NCBI GenBank assembly: GCA_002505405.1
Contig: DAVD01000037.1
Location: 79,246 to 143,245, forward strand
Direction of reading: 5' to 3'
Length of the DNA: 64,000 nucleotides
Source: Candidatus Poseidonia alphae
GTDB lineage: Archaea > Thermoplasmatota > Poseidoniia > Poseidoniales > Poseidoniaceae
A model generated the notes under the pieces. The model had not been told where the DNA came from, ran no database searches, and saw only the letters and a program-made list of their open reading frames with translations. The stretch's first letter is position 1, and every line of letters begins with the position of its first letter. Below are positions 38,958 through 47,239 of this stretch, in pieces. The position numbers were made by a program, and so were the translations under genes.

Positions 38958-39560
38958 ATGGTTGGCAAAGAACACATCACAATGACTCCTCCTGCAACCA
39001 GCGAACGTTGGTCGGGTGTTGTTAACGGACGGCCGGTCGAAGTTCTTGCACCCTCGAACGCAGTACTGCTTGATGTTTTGAGAGATAAAGTCGGCACCTT
39101 GGGTGTGAAACGTGGATGCGATCTTGGCACCTGTGGATGCTGTACTGTCATGATTGACGGCGTTCCAAAATTGTCTTGTTTAACACTTGCTGGCCAAGTA
39201 AAAAACAGTGAAATTCTGACCGTCGAAGGCCTATCAGAAGGCGCACACCTCACTCCAATTCAGACCTGCTTTGCAACACATGGAGGCTCTCAGTGTGGAT
39301 TTTGCACGCCAGGTTTCATGATTGCTTCTCAAGCATTGCTGAATGTTAATGACAACCCGTCTCGGGATGAAATCGCCGAAGCGATTGAAGGAAACCTATG
39401 CCGATGTACCGGATACCAACAAATTATTGATTCCATCGAGGCGGCAGCGGTTCTCCATCGTGGCGAAGGAGAAGCGCCCTCTCCAGCCAGTGACCCTCAC
39501 CCGGACCCACATCCATCAGGGCCCGAAGACCCAACGATGCCTCCAGGGCACGCGAAGTGA
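38958..39560 (+). CDS. molybdenum hydroxylase 2Fe-2S subunit (4-HBCR gamma/CoxS-like)
   Basis: The 200-residue protein has the plant-type [2Fe-2S] domain (CDLGTCGCCTVMIDG, about 55-69, plus a further Cys in KLSCLTLAGQ) and the C-terminal four-helix domain with the second [2Fe-2S] ligands (QCGFCTPGFMIAS and GNLCRCTGYQQI). It passes electrons between the molybdenum centre and FAD. A Pro/His-rich tail of about 30 residues (DPHPDPHPSGPEDP) is unusual. Its stop overlaps the ATG-like start of the large subunit. Related names are HcrC, XdhC-type small subunit and CoxS. Confidence 0.92.
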   Translation: MVGKEHITMTPPATSERWSGVVNGRPVEVLAPSNAVLLDVLRDKVGTLGVKRGCDLGTCGCCTVMIDGVPKLSCLTLAGQVKNSEILTVEGLSEGAHLTPIQTCFATHGGSQCGFCTPGFMIASQALLNVNDNPSRDEIAEAIEGNLCRCTGYQQIIDSIEAAAVLHRGEGEAPSPASDPHPDPHPSGPEDPTMPPGHAK

Positions 39561-42367
39561 TTGTTATGGGAAGCTATCGTCAACAACCTGGCTCTGGCAA
39601 AGGTAGCCAGCGAAAAGATGGCAAGCGCGTCGCAGGAAAGCAGGTTTTCCCACCTCCCGGCTCCGGTGGCTCCGACCCCGAGATGCGTCCACGCGACTTG
39701 GACTTCATTCCCGAGACTGTTGGCGGACGCGAGCCAAAACCAGCAGGCGATCACATACACGACCGGGACCGGACCGGTACTGCCGTTGGAAAGCCCATGG
39801 CGCTGGTTGACTCGAATGCAAAGGTCACCGGTCAGGCATGGTACGGTGACGATGTTCGCCTTCAAGGTGAGGCCATTGGAAAAATTCTACGTTCGCCTCA
39901 CCACTATGCGAGAATCAAGTCCATTGACACCACTCGAGTTGAAGCCCTCCCCGGCGTTCTTGCTGTTGCTACCGGAGAAGATGCTCCAAACCGATTTGGC
40001 GTCCTCCCCGTCACAAAAGACGAGCATGCTATGGCGGTTGACAAGGTTCGCCACGTCGGTGATTTGGTGGCCTGTGTGGCTGCTGTTGACGAAGCTACCG
40101 CCATTGAGGCCCTTTCTTTATTTGACATTGAATGGGAACTTCTCGAACCGGTGTTTGACCCAAAGAAAGGTCTAGAGGACCACGATGAACCGATTCACTG
40201 GCGGGGCAAGTATCACCTCGCACGAACCAACGTTCAGAAAAGAGTGTTCCAAGAATTCGGTGACCGTTCCTTGGTCAAATCCCCTCATGCTGCCTCGCAC
40301 GGCTCATGGACCATGGCAGGTGTCCATCATGGATTTACTGAACCTCACGCTGTTGTGGCTCATTGGGACCCAAACGGTCGTTTGCAACTGTACACTCCCC
40401 AGCAAGTCCCCCACTACACTCATCGAGCCCTTTCAACGGTTCTCGATGTCCCCATGCATCAAATCAACGTCGTGAGAACCTTTGTCGGCGGCGGTTTTGG
40501 AGGGAAGTCCGATCCCTTCCCTCACGAAATGTGCGCTGCGATCCTGGCTCGTAAGGCGGGCGTTCCAATTCGAATTACCTTTGACCGTGAAGAGGTTTAT
40601 TGGATTAACAGAGGCCGCCATCCGTCTCATATCGATGTGAAAATGACGGCTGACACGGAAGGACGAATTTCCGGCTTTGACATTGACGCTCTTATTGACG
40701 GCGGTGGCTTTGCTTCCTTCGGCCACGTCACCTCTTACTACAACGGCGTGCTTGCGACTGCTCCGTACGAATTGGGCTCCTTCCATTACACAGGTGCTCG
40801 CGTTTGGACCAACAAACCAGCATCTGGAGCAATGCGGGGCCACGGAGCCGTGAACACCCGCTGCGCTGTAGAAGTTGGACTGGATGAAATGGCTGAGCAA
40901 ATGGCTGTTGACCCCATCGACCTCAGGTTAGCCAACCTGCTTCCTCCGCACAGTCGGACCATCAGTGGATTCCGCATCACCTCAAACGGTATGCGAGAAG
41001 CACTAACACGCGTCAGAGAAGGTTCGGATTGGGACAATAAATTCCGACAGCTTCCGCTCGGTAAGGGAATCGGAATTGGTTGCGGTTTCTTCATCTCTGG
41101 TTCGGGACTCCCCATCCATTGGGACCCAAAGAATTTCCCTCATGCTACCGTCCACATTCAAGTCGATATGGATGGAGGCGTTACCGTTCACACCGGTGCA
41201 GCCGATATCGGTCAGGGATCAACAACAGCAATCGCCCAAGTTGTGGCCGAAGTTCTCGCACTTCCTGTGGAAATGATCCACGTGCGAAGCCACGAAAGCG
41301 ATACGAGTCCGGTTGATTTGGGTTCATACTCCAGTCGCGTCACCTTCATGAATGCGAACGCAGCCATTCGTGCTGCTATCGGCATTCGTGACCAATTGCT
41401 CAAGGCAGCATGGGAAATGCTCGGATACCACCCCAATGTATTGGTTCTCAATGACCGAAGAATCTACTACAAACACGACCCTGCAGTCGGCGTGTCGTAT
41501 TTGCAAGCCTTGCACAAGGCACAGGAGGATACAGGCGCACTCATCGCTCGAGGGGCGTACCGTTCACCGCCAATGGGTGGCGTTCACAAAGGAGCAGCAG
41601 CGGGGCTGGCTCCAGCCTATTCGTTTTCAGCCTACGTTGCAGAAGTTGACGTTGACGTTGAAACCGGTAAGGTTTCTTGCACCAATGTTTGGGCCGCTCA
41701 TGATTGTGGAAAAGCATTGAATCCGCTTGCCGTACGAGGACAAATTATTGGTTCCTGCCATATGGGATTGGGCCAAGTTCTCTCTGAGAAGATGGTTTAC
41801 GGACGAACTGGACACCTTCAAAATGCAAATTTGTTGGATTACAAGATTCCTTCGGTCCATGAAATGCCTCATGTAGAACCCATTATCGTTGAATCCAGCG
41901 ACCCCGAGGGGCCGTTTGGTGCAAAGGAAGCCGGCGAAGGACCTCTTCTACCGATTCTGCCAGCGGTTGTTAATGCAGTATACGATGCAACAGGTATCCG
42001 GATGCGAGACCTTCCACTCACTCCCGATGTTGTCTACAAAGGGATTGAGAAGCATCTGAAAAAGCACGACATCGATGACCCGTTGGACCTCATACCCCCC
42101 ACGCTCACCCACGGCCCCTTGCAGGAGCAACTCATAGAACGTGCAAAAGAACACGAAGTCCGTGACCGTCTGCGTCAACGCAGTGAGGACACTTCTGCCT
42201 ACGTGAACGGAGTTTTGTTTGGTTTTGACCCAAACCGCCCTCTCAGTGAACAAGTTGAAGGATGGAGGGAGGCAGATGAACCGCTTCCTGAACAACTTGC
42301 TGAACTCGGATTTGCCGGTCGTGCTTGGCTCAAAAAAGAGCAACGACACATGGAGGATGATGCTTGA
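39557..42367 (+). CDS. molybdenum hydroxylase large catalytic subunit (4-HBCR alpha/XdhB-like)
   Basis: The 936-residue protein has the aldehyde oxidase/xanthine dehydrogenase a/b hammerhead domain (about 85-210, GQAWYGDDVRLQGEAIGKIL) and the molybdopterin-binding domain with VGGGFGGKSDPFPHEM, PASGAMRGHGAVNT, TGAADIGQGSTTAIAQV and the C-terminal FGAKEAGEGPLLPI holding the catalytic Glu (in AGEGP). A Pro/Gly-rich N-terminal 75 residues and about 90 extra C-terminal residues extend the normal length. The family hydroxylates or dehydroxylates aromatic or aldehyde substrates. Subunit organisation resembles 4-hydroxybenzoyl-CoA reductase; the substrate is not established. Confidence 0.92.
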   Translation: MIVMGSYRQQPGSGKGSQRKDGKRVAGKQVFPPPGSGGSDPEMRPRDLDFIPETVGGREPKPAGDHIHDRDRTGTAVGKPMALVDSNAKVTGQAWYGDDVRLQGEAIGKILRSPHHYARIKSIDTTRVEALPGVLAVATGEDAPNRFGVLPVTKDEHAMAVDKVRHVGDLVACVAAVDEATAIEALSLFDIEWELLEPVFDPKKGLEDHDEPIHWRGKYHLARTNVQKRVFQEFGDRSLVKSPHAASHGSWTMAGVHHGFTEPHAVVAHWDPNGRLQLYTPQQVPHYTHRALSTVLDVPMHQINVVRTFVGGGFGGKSDPFPHEMCAAILARKAGVPIRITFDREEVYWINRGRHPSHIDVKMTADTEGRISGFDIDALIDGGGFASFGHVTSYYNGVLATAPYELGSFHYTGARVWTNKPASGAMRGHGAVNTRCAVEVGLDEMAEQMAVDPIDLRLANLLPPHSRTISGFRITSNGMREALTRVREGSDWDNKFRQLPLGKGIGIGCGFFISGSGLPIHWDPKNFPHATVHIQVDMDGGVTVHTGAADIGQGSTTAIAQVVAEVLALPVEMIHVRSHESDTSPVDLGSYSSRVTFMNANAAIRAAIGIRDQLLKAAWEMLGYHPNVLVLNDRRIYYKHDPAVGVSYLQALHKAQEDTGALIARGAYRSPPMGGVHKGAAAGLAPAYSFSAYVAEVDVDVETGKVSCTNVWAAHDCGKALNPLAVRGQIIGSCHMGLGQVLSEKMVYGRTGHLQNANLLDYKIPSVHEMPHVEPIIVESSDPEGPFGAKEAGEGPLLPILPAVVNAVYDATGIRMRDLPLTPDVVYKGIEKHLKKHDIDDPLDLIPPTLTHGPLQEQLIERAKEHEVRDRLRQRSEDTSAYVNGVLFGFDPNRPLSEQVEGWREADEPLPEQLAELGFAGRAWLKKEQRHMEDDA

Positions 42368-43344
42368 TGTTGATGCCTCCGTTTGAACTTCATCACCCCG
42401 AAACCGTGGAGGAAGCCTGCGCCCTTGCGGCCGCTCTGATGGAACAAGGGCACGCCTTCGATTGGGTCGCTGGAGGGACGGACGTCTTGCCCAATTACAA
42501 ATGGCGCATTAATCCGAAGCCCCACGTGATTTCCCTCGCGAGCATCCAGGATGCGTTTGCACTCTCTCCGTCCGAAATTGGATGCATGGTCTCTCTGGAC
42601 ACCTTGGTGGCTTCAGAGCATGCCCACCCACTGCTGCGACAAGCTGCTGCAAAAGTTGCCTCGTCATTGATTAGAAAAAGTGCAACAGTTGGTGGAAACC
42701 TTTGCCTTGACACCCGATGTTTCTGGTACAACCAGTCCGAGGATTGGCGCCGTTCAATCGATTGGTGTCATAAAGCAGATTGCGGCACCGGAGCAGATTG
42801 CAGAGTTATACCGAATCAGAACACGTTGTGCGTAGCGACCTATCAAGGCGACCTTGCTCCTAATTTCATGGTCCTCAACGCCTCGGTTCTGATCGTCGGT
42901 CCTAACGGTGAGCGAACGGTTGATGTTGCTTCTTTTTACCAACTGGATGGGATGAAGAAAAACGTCCTTGAAGAAGGAGAGTTTTTACTCAAAGTGATGC
43001 TTCCAAAGGACGCCTCCAAGCGAGAAGGCTGTTATCAAAAACTACGTGTGAGGGAATCATGGGATTTCCCAGAGGCCGGTATTGCTGCTTCATGGATTCC
43101 AGGCAAGGCCGACACGCTTCAAATCGCAAGCACTGCGCTCGAGTCAATTCCCAAAGAACATTCAGAACAAATTTCGCAACATCTTGAAGAAAACGATGGT
43201 CTTATCGATGTGAAAACAATGGCCACCAGTATCCAAAAATCGGTGAAGCCTGTTAACAACACCGCCCTGCCTCCTCGATACCGCCGCTCAATGGTCAAAA
43301 CCCTTACGAAACGGGCCTTAAAGGGCATCATGAAGGAGGACTGA
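42364..43344 (+). CDS. molybdenum hydroxylase FAD subunit with extra [4Fe-4S] loop (4-HBCR beta-like)
   Basis: The 326-residue protein has the FAD-binding domain (WVAGGTDVLPNYK, about 37-49, and SATVGGNLCLDTRC, about 109-122). Right after it comes a cysteine-rich insertion: NLCLDTRCFWYNQSEDWRR, then Cys in IDWCHKADC, ADCRVI and TLCVATYQGD. This loop is the hallmark of the beta subunit of 4-hydroxybenzoyl-CoA reductase, where it binds a [4Fe-4S] cluster; xanthine dehydrogenase and CO dehydrogenase medium subunits lack it. The C-terminal CO-dehydrogenase flavoprotein domain follows. ATG overlaps the large subunit stop by four bases. Confidence 0.92.
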   Translation: MMLMPPFELHHPETVEEACALAAALMEQGHAFDWVAGGTDVLPNYKWRINPKPHVISLASIQDAFALSPSEIGCMVSLDTLVASEHAHPLLRQAAAKVASSLIRKSATVGGNLCLDTRCFWYNQSEDWRRSIDWCHKADCGTGADCRVIPNQNTLCVATYQGDLAPNFMVLNASVLIVGPNGERTVDVASFYQLDGMKKNVLEEGEFLLKVMLPKDASKREGCYQKLRVRESWDFPEAGIAASWIPGKADTLQIASTALESIPKEHSEQISQHLEENDGLIDVKTMATSIQKSVKPVNNTALPPRYRRSMVKTLTKRALKGIMKED

Positions 43345-43348
43345 AGCA

Positions 43349-44308
43349 ATGAGGAAGACGTACCTGGTCCTTCTGGCTTTTGTTCTGTCATTGACACTGC
43401 CGCTTTCCTCGGCCCAGGAATTCAATCCCCCCTCGTGGGAATTGGGGTGGGATACCGATATGGATTCAACCTATCTTGTGGATTTGGAAGATGATTGGGA
43501 CCTCACAGGAGAACTTGTCTTCTACATTAACAACGAGCAAACAGGGGAATTGAACATTGAAATGACGTACGATTACGATGAGGATGGACCCTTTGATTTT
43601 GATGGGCCAGATTCGGTTTCCGTTGGTGGCTCTTCAAACAAGTCGTTTTCAATTTCAATTTCCGGCGCAGATGCAGAAACCGTACGGGCTTTCTCGCCTT
43701 CTTCCTCGATTAAACTCACCGTTCTCGCCCAAGAAACCGTTGGAGAGACGCCCGTTCGGGACAATGAGATCGAGGGCGACATCAGTACGCCACGCATGTA
43801 TCAACTTCTTCCAGAAGTACAACTTCCAACCGATACGCTGTTCTCGGGTTCTTGGGTTGATTTTACCCTTGAAGTGAGCAATCTCGGCAACAATCAAGAC
43901 GCCATCACATCCGGCGAAGCCACCATTAGAAGTTGCCCGCACCTTTCTGTGACCGGCCTTGACTCCTTGGAAGGGACCGTCGTTGCCGTGACCGATGAAA
44001 ACGGCACGGGAGTTGTATCCTTCACGTTGCGCCTTGAGGCAACCAGCAGCCATCAGGAGCGGACTTGTGAGGTCTCAATCTCCATTCTGTCTGAGGGTGA
44101 TGGAACAACCCGCTCATCGACCATGAACGTCAATGTTGAAGCTCCGCAATCTACGGATAATTCTGGCGATTCCAGTGATGATACGGCAAATGACGACAAG
44201 ACATCCACAGGTTCGGAATCAATGCCGGCGTTGTCCTTGATTGAAATTTTCTTCGTGTTACTTCTTACATCGTGGTTTTCCCTACGAAGTCAACGTGAAT
44301 TTCTTTGA
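43349..44308 (+). CDS. secreted, C-terminally anchored beta-rich protein
   Basis: The 319-residue protein has a signal peptide (YLVLLAFVLSLTLPLSSAQ), a first Asp/Glu-rich domain, a central beta-rich domain with DFTLEVSNLGNNQDAI (CARDB/NEW3-like), a Ser/Thr/Asp-rich linker (about 265-295) and a C-terminal helix LIEIFFVLLLTSWF with a basic end. It starts 4 bases after the FAD-subunit gene and may be co-transcribed, but nothing links it to the hydroxylase function. Two cysteines near residues 195 and 245 could pair. A similar architecture occurs at 351-1310. Confidence 0.72.
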   Translation: MRKTYLVLLAFVLSLTLPLSSAQEFNPPSWELGWDTDMDSTYLVDLEDDWDLTGELVFYINNEQTGELNIEMTYDYDEDGPFDFDGPDSVSVGGSSNKSFSISISGADAETVRAFSPSSSIKLTVLAQETVGETPVRDNEIEGDISTPRMYQLLPEVQLPTDTLFSGSWVDFTLEVSNLGNNQDAITSGEATIRSCPHLSVTGLDSLEGTVVAVTDENGTGVVSFTLRLEATSSHQERTCEVSISILSEGDGTTRSSTMNVNVEAPQSTDNSGDSSDDTANDDKTSTGSESMPALSLIEIFFVLLLTSWFSLRSQREFL

Positions 44309-44433
44309 ATCGCCTCTTTGGCTTCAAAAAATGTAATATTTCAAGCCTTAGAGCATTTTTTCAAAAATATTGAGGACTTATTTTTCTAGAGTTTGTTGGT
44401 TTTTCCTTGAACACCCTTGAGCAATCATTATGA
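44309..44433 (+). promoter_or_regulatory. AT-rich leader before the DUF4350-MoxR-DUF58 cluster
   Basis: This gap is clearly richer in A and T than its surroundings, with runs such as CATTTTTTCAAAAATATTG (44353-44371) and CTTATTTTTC (about 44377-44386). It probably holds the promoter of the MoxR cluster, and the T-runs could also terminate the upstream operon. I cannot fix a single TATA box. Confidence 0.35.
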
Positions 44434-46065
44434 GTGGAGCGAAGTTCCGACAGATGTATATCTGGCGTTTCGCGTCAGTCACTAGGAGAGATTAACATCG
44501 CAGAAGCAGAAAAATCCGGTTTGAGCCTTGAAGCATGGCTCATGGTAGGATTGATTGTTTCTGTTCTCCTCTCCACGGTTGTTATCGCCTTGGTTTCCGC
44601 TGGTAAGACCACTGTTTTTTCCCCATATCAGAACGATGATGAATTTTCGGACCAACAACTCACGCTGATGAGGGCCAACTTGACCGAATTCAACATCGCA
44701 AATACCATGTCCACTCCCATGCTTGTCAACGACTGGCAAGAGCCTCACCGAACGCTCCTCGTTATCGCAGCACCGGAGAAGCCTTTTGACGCAGCTGAGT
44801 CTGCTGCAATTTATGACTTCGTCACCGAACGCGGTGGTAAGGTCATCCTCGCCTCGAACTCAACCAACGCACAACTGGTTGCAGAAGAATTCGGAGTGAA
44901 ATACTTTGACGCTCCAGTCCGAGACGATCCAACAACTGGGCGCTATTATGAGGTTACCAACGATAACGACGAACGTGTGAGCCCAGACACAAAGAAACTG
45001 TGGGCTGTTTCATCGGTAACTCGTGGTATTGATACCATGGGCGATGAGAAGGCAATTCCATGCTCACACGACAATGTCCGGGACAAAGAAGTAGAGAATT
45101 GCCGAATGCCGGTTTTGTTCCATCGCCCAACGGCCATCCAAGTATTGGATGAGCAACTTGATACAAATCGAGAAATTCATGTGCTCGCCCAAGCCTCTAC
45201 CTCAGCCCAAATTGATCTGGGTAAGGGCGAAAACAATCCGACCCTCGGAGAAGGTGAAACTGGACTCATCATTCGTATTGACTATCCCGGTCAAGAGGTT
45301 CTTGACCAACAACCAAACAATGACTACGGCGAGGTGAGTGTGACAGGAAGCATCGTCTTTGTATCGGACCATTCCGTTCTCGCAAACCACCTTTGGGATG
45401 AAGACCGCGCTGCTGCAACCGGAAAGCAACAATGCGATTCGCAACTTTACCAGCAATTCGGTCACATGTGCTGGGAAACAGATTCAGCAGGATTGAATTC
45501 GGGTCTGGGCGATACCTCATGGAGCGGCAATTCCATGTTCTTCACGGCACTGATTAACGATATGATGGAGTTCGATAACGAACAAATTTCAACCCAAGTT
45601 ACTCGTTATCCTGCCCAGTTCAACATCGTCTTTGATGAGAGCCGCCACGTTTCCAGCACTCTTTCCATGCCGTTCACGGAAGCCATTGGGGCGATTGTCT
45701 TGCTCACGAGCGATGGCGTTCTCAAGTGGCTCATTATCCTCAACCTTTTCGCACTCCTAGCGATCGCCATCATGGTCGTCCCGGAGAAAGAGAACTGGCG
45801 TCACGTCTTTGACTTGACTCGATTCAGGGAGCGGCCAACAAAGTTGGACCCTTCACAATACCACCGACGAACCAGGGATGCTTTGCTCTCCAAGGTTCGT
45901 CAATTCAACGACCTGACGCGCGACGAATTCGCCCGCAAGTCTCCCGCCGAAGTAATGCAAATGGTGCGGGAACCCCGCTTGGTTGAACTTGTAAGTTCAA
46001 ACCGCTCATACTCCAACGAAGAATTGAGGGAATTGATCCCTCACATCCGACGTTGGGGTAATTGA
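44434..46065 (+). CDS. DUF4350-like membrane protein of a MoxR cluster
   Basis: The protein (543 residues from the GTG at 44434) has a membrane helix (about 34-56), a large extracytoplasmic region and a second helix (about 431-452) followed by a cytoplasmic basic tail. A stretch LLVIAAPEKPFDAAESAAIYDFVTERGGKVILASNS resembles the DUF4350 domain, which accompanies MoxR ATPase and DUF58 genes. Start is uncertain: a GGAGAG site at 44485-44490 is followed by ATC rather than a normal start codon, and TTG at 44521 is another candidate. Role probably in assembling or modifying surface/membrane proteins. Confidence 0.78.
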   Translation: MERSSDRCISGVSRQSLGEINIAEAEKSGLSLEAWLMVGLIVSVLLSTVVIALVSAGKTTVFSPYQNDDEFSDQQLTLMRANLTEFNIANTMSTPMLVNDWQEPHRTLLVIAAPEKPFDAAESAAIYDFVTERGGKVILASNSTNAQLVAEEFGVKYFDAPVRDDPTTGRYYEVTNDNDERVSPDTKKLWAVSSVTRGIDTMGDEKAIPCSHDNVRDKEVENCRMPVLFHRPTAIQVLDEQLDTNREIHVLAQASTSAQIDLGKGENNPTLGEGETGLIIRIDYPGQEVLDQQPNNDYGEVSVTGSIVFVSDHSVLANHLWDEDRAAATGKQQCDSQLYQQFGHMCWETDSAGLNSGLGDTSWSGNSMFFTALINDMMEFDNEQISTQVTRYPAQFNIVFDESRHVSSTLSMPFTEAIGAIVLLTSDGVLKWLIILNLFALLAIAIMVVPEKENWRHVFDLTRFRERPTKLDPSQYHRRTRDALLSKVRQFNDLTRDEFARKSPAEVMQMVREPRLVELVSSNRSYSNEELRELIPHIRRWGN

Positions 46066-46082
46066 AACAAGGAGGAATAGAC

Positions 46083-47207
46083 ATGCAACCCCCAGCCCCC
46101 CCAGCAGCCCCGCCCGCGCCAGCACCTGCAGCGCCTGTAGCACCTGCGGCCCCAGCAGCACCAATGCCAATGGCACCTGCTGCACCAGCCGCACCTGTTG
46201 CACCTGCAGCACCGGCCGCTCCGGCCCAGCCGAAGCACCAGAGTACACCAGAAGTCCGAGAACGCCTCAAGGCCGTCGGTGCAATCGCAACAGCGATTTC
46301 AGCCGAAGTCCAAAAGGTCATTATCGGTAAGGCCCACGTTATCGACAACGTATTGGTCAACATTCTGTCAAACGGAAACCTTCTCTTCGAAGATTATCCA
46401 GGTTTGGCTAAGACGTTGATGACCAACACGTTCGCCGATGCGCTCGGTTGCGACTTTAAGCGTGTTCAATTCACGCCGGATTTGCTTCCTGCCGACATCA
46501 CTGGTACCAACATTTACGACGCCAAGAAAGGCGAGTTTACGTTCAAGCCAGGCCCACTGTTCTGCAATCTCCTCCTCGCTGACGAGATTAACCGTGCACC
46601 TCCAAAGACTCAAGCTGCTTTGCTTGAGGCTATGCAAGAGAAGCAAGTTACCATCGGTACAGTGACTCACAAGTTGCCAGCACCGTTCATTGTTATGGCT
46701 ACTCAAAACCCTGTTGAACAAGAAGGTACATACCCCCTTCCTGAAGCACAACTTGACCGTTTCATGTTCAAGATGTCCGTTGGATATCCTGACCGTGCAG
46801 ACGAAGACGAAATCCTCGCCCGACGTATCAGCCGTGGAAAGGACGCCGTTGATGTTGACGTCATTACTGACCCTCAACGAGTTATCGCTATGCAACAAGC
46901 TTGTGAAGACGTTTACGTCGATCCTGCTCTGCGCATGTACATGGTTGAAATCGTGTCCCGAACCCGCGAAGACCCTCGTGTCCTCGTAGGCGCATCGCCT
47001 CGTGGTTCCCAAGCATTGTTGAAGACCTCCCGTGCTGCCGCAGCACTTCGAGGTCGTGATTTCGTCACACCCGACGATGTTAAGGCGATTTCAGAACTTG
47101 CACTTGCCCACCGTATTATCCTCAAGCCTGAACACCAAATCAAGGGCTTGGAATCCGGTGAAGTGATTCAAGCTATTCTACGAGAAGTCCCCGTTCCAAC
47201 GGTCTGA
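46083..47207 (+). CDS. MoxR-family AAA+ ATPase with Ala/Pro-rich N-terminus
   Basis: The ATG at 46083 lies seven bases after AAGGAGG. The 374-residue protein opens with about 50 residues almost only of Ala and Pro, then the MoxR AAA+ core: VIIGKAHVIDNVLV, Walker A-like YPGLAKTLM, Walker B LLLADEINRAPPKTQ, sensor 1 MATQNPVEQEGTYPLPEAQLDRFMF and sensor 2 region PRGSQALLKTSRAAA. MoxR ATPases act as chaperones for protein complexes and metal cofactor insertion, often with DUF58 and VWA proteins, as here. The Ala/Pro leader is probably a flexible linker. Overlaps the end of the DUF4350 gene region by no bases. Confidence 0.92.
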   Translation: MQPPAPPAAPPAPAPAAPVAPAAPAAPMPMAPAAPAAPVAPAAPAAPAQPKHQSTPEVRERLKAVGAIATAISAEVQKVIIGKAHVIDNVLVNILSNGNLLFEDYPGLAKTLMTNTFADALGCDFKRVQFTPDLLPADITGTNIYDAKKGEFTFKPGPLFCNLLLADEINRAPPKTQAALLEAMQEKQVTIGTVTHKLPAPFIVMATQNPVEQEGTYPLPEAQLDRFMFKMSVGYPDRADEDEILARRISRGKDAVDVDVITDPQRVIAMQQACEDVYVDPALRMYMVEIVSRTREDPRVLVGASPRGSQALLKTSRAAAALRGRDFVTPDDVKAISELALAHRIILKPEHQIKGLESGEVIQAILREVPVPTV

Positions 47208-47239
47208 TTTCTGAACGAAATCATTGAGGTGAATTGAAG

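Noticed and set aside
46006..46363. Gly/Ala-rich frames on the minus strand
   Set aside because: They are antisense to the Ala/Pro-coding leader of the MoxR gene and only mirror its low complexity.
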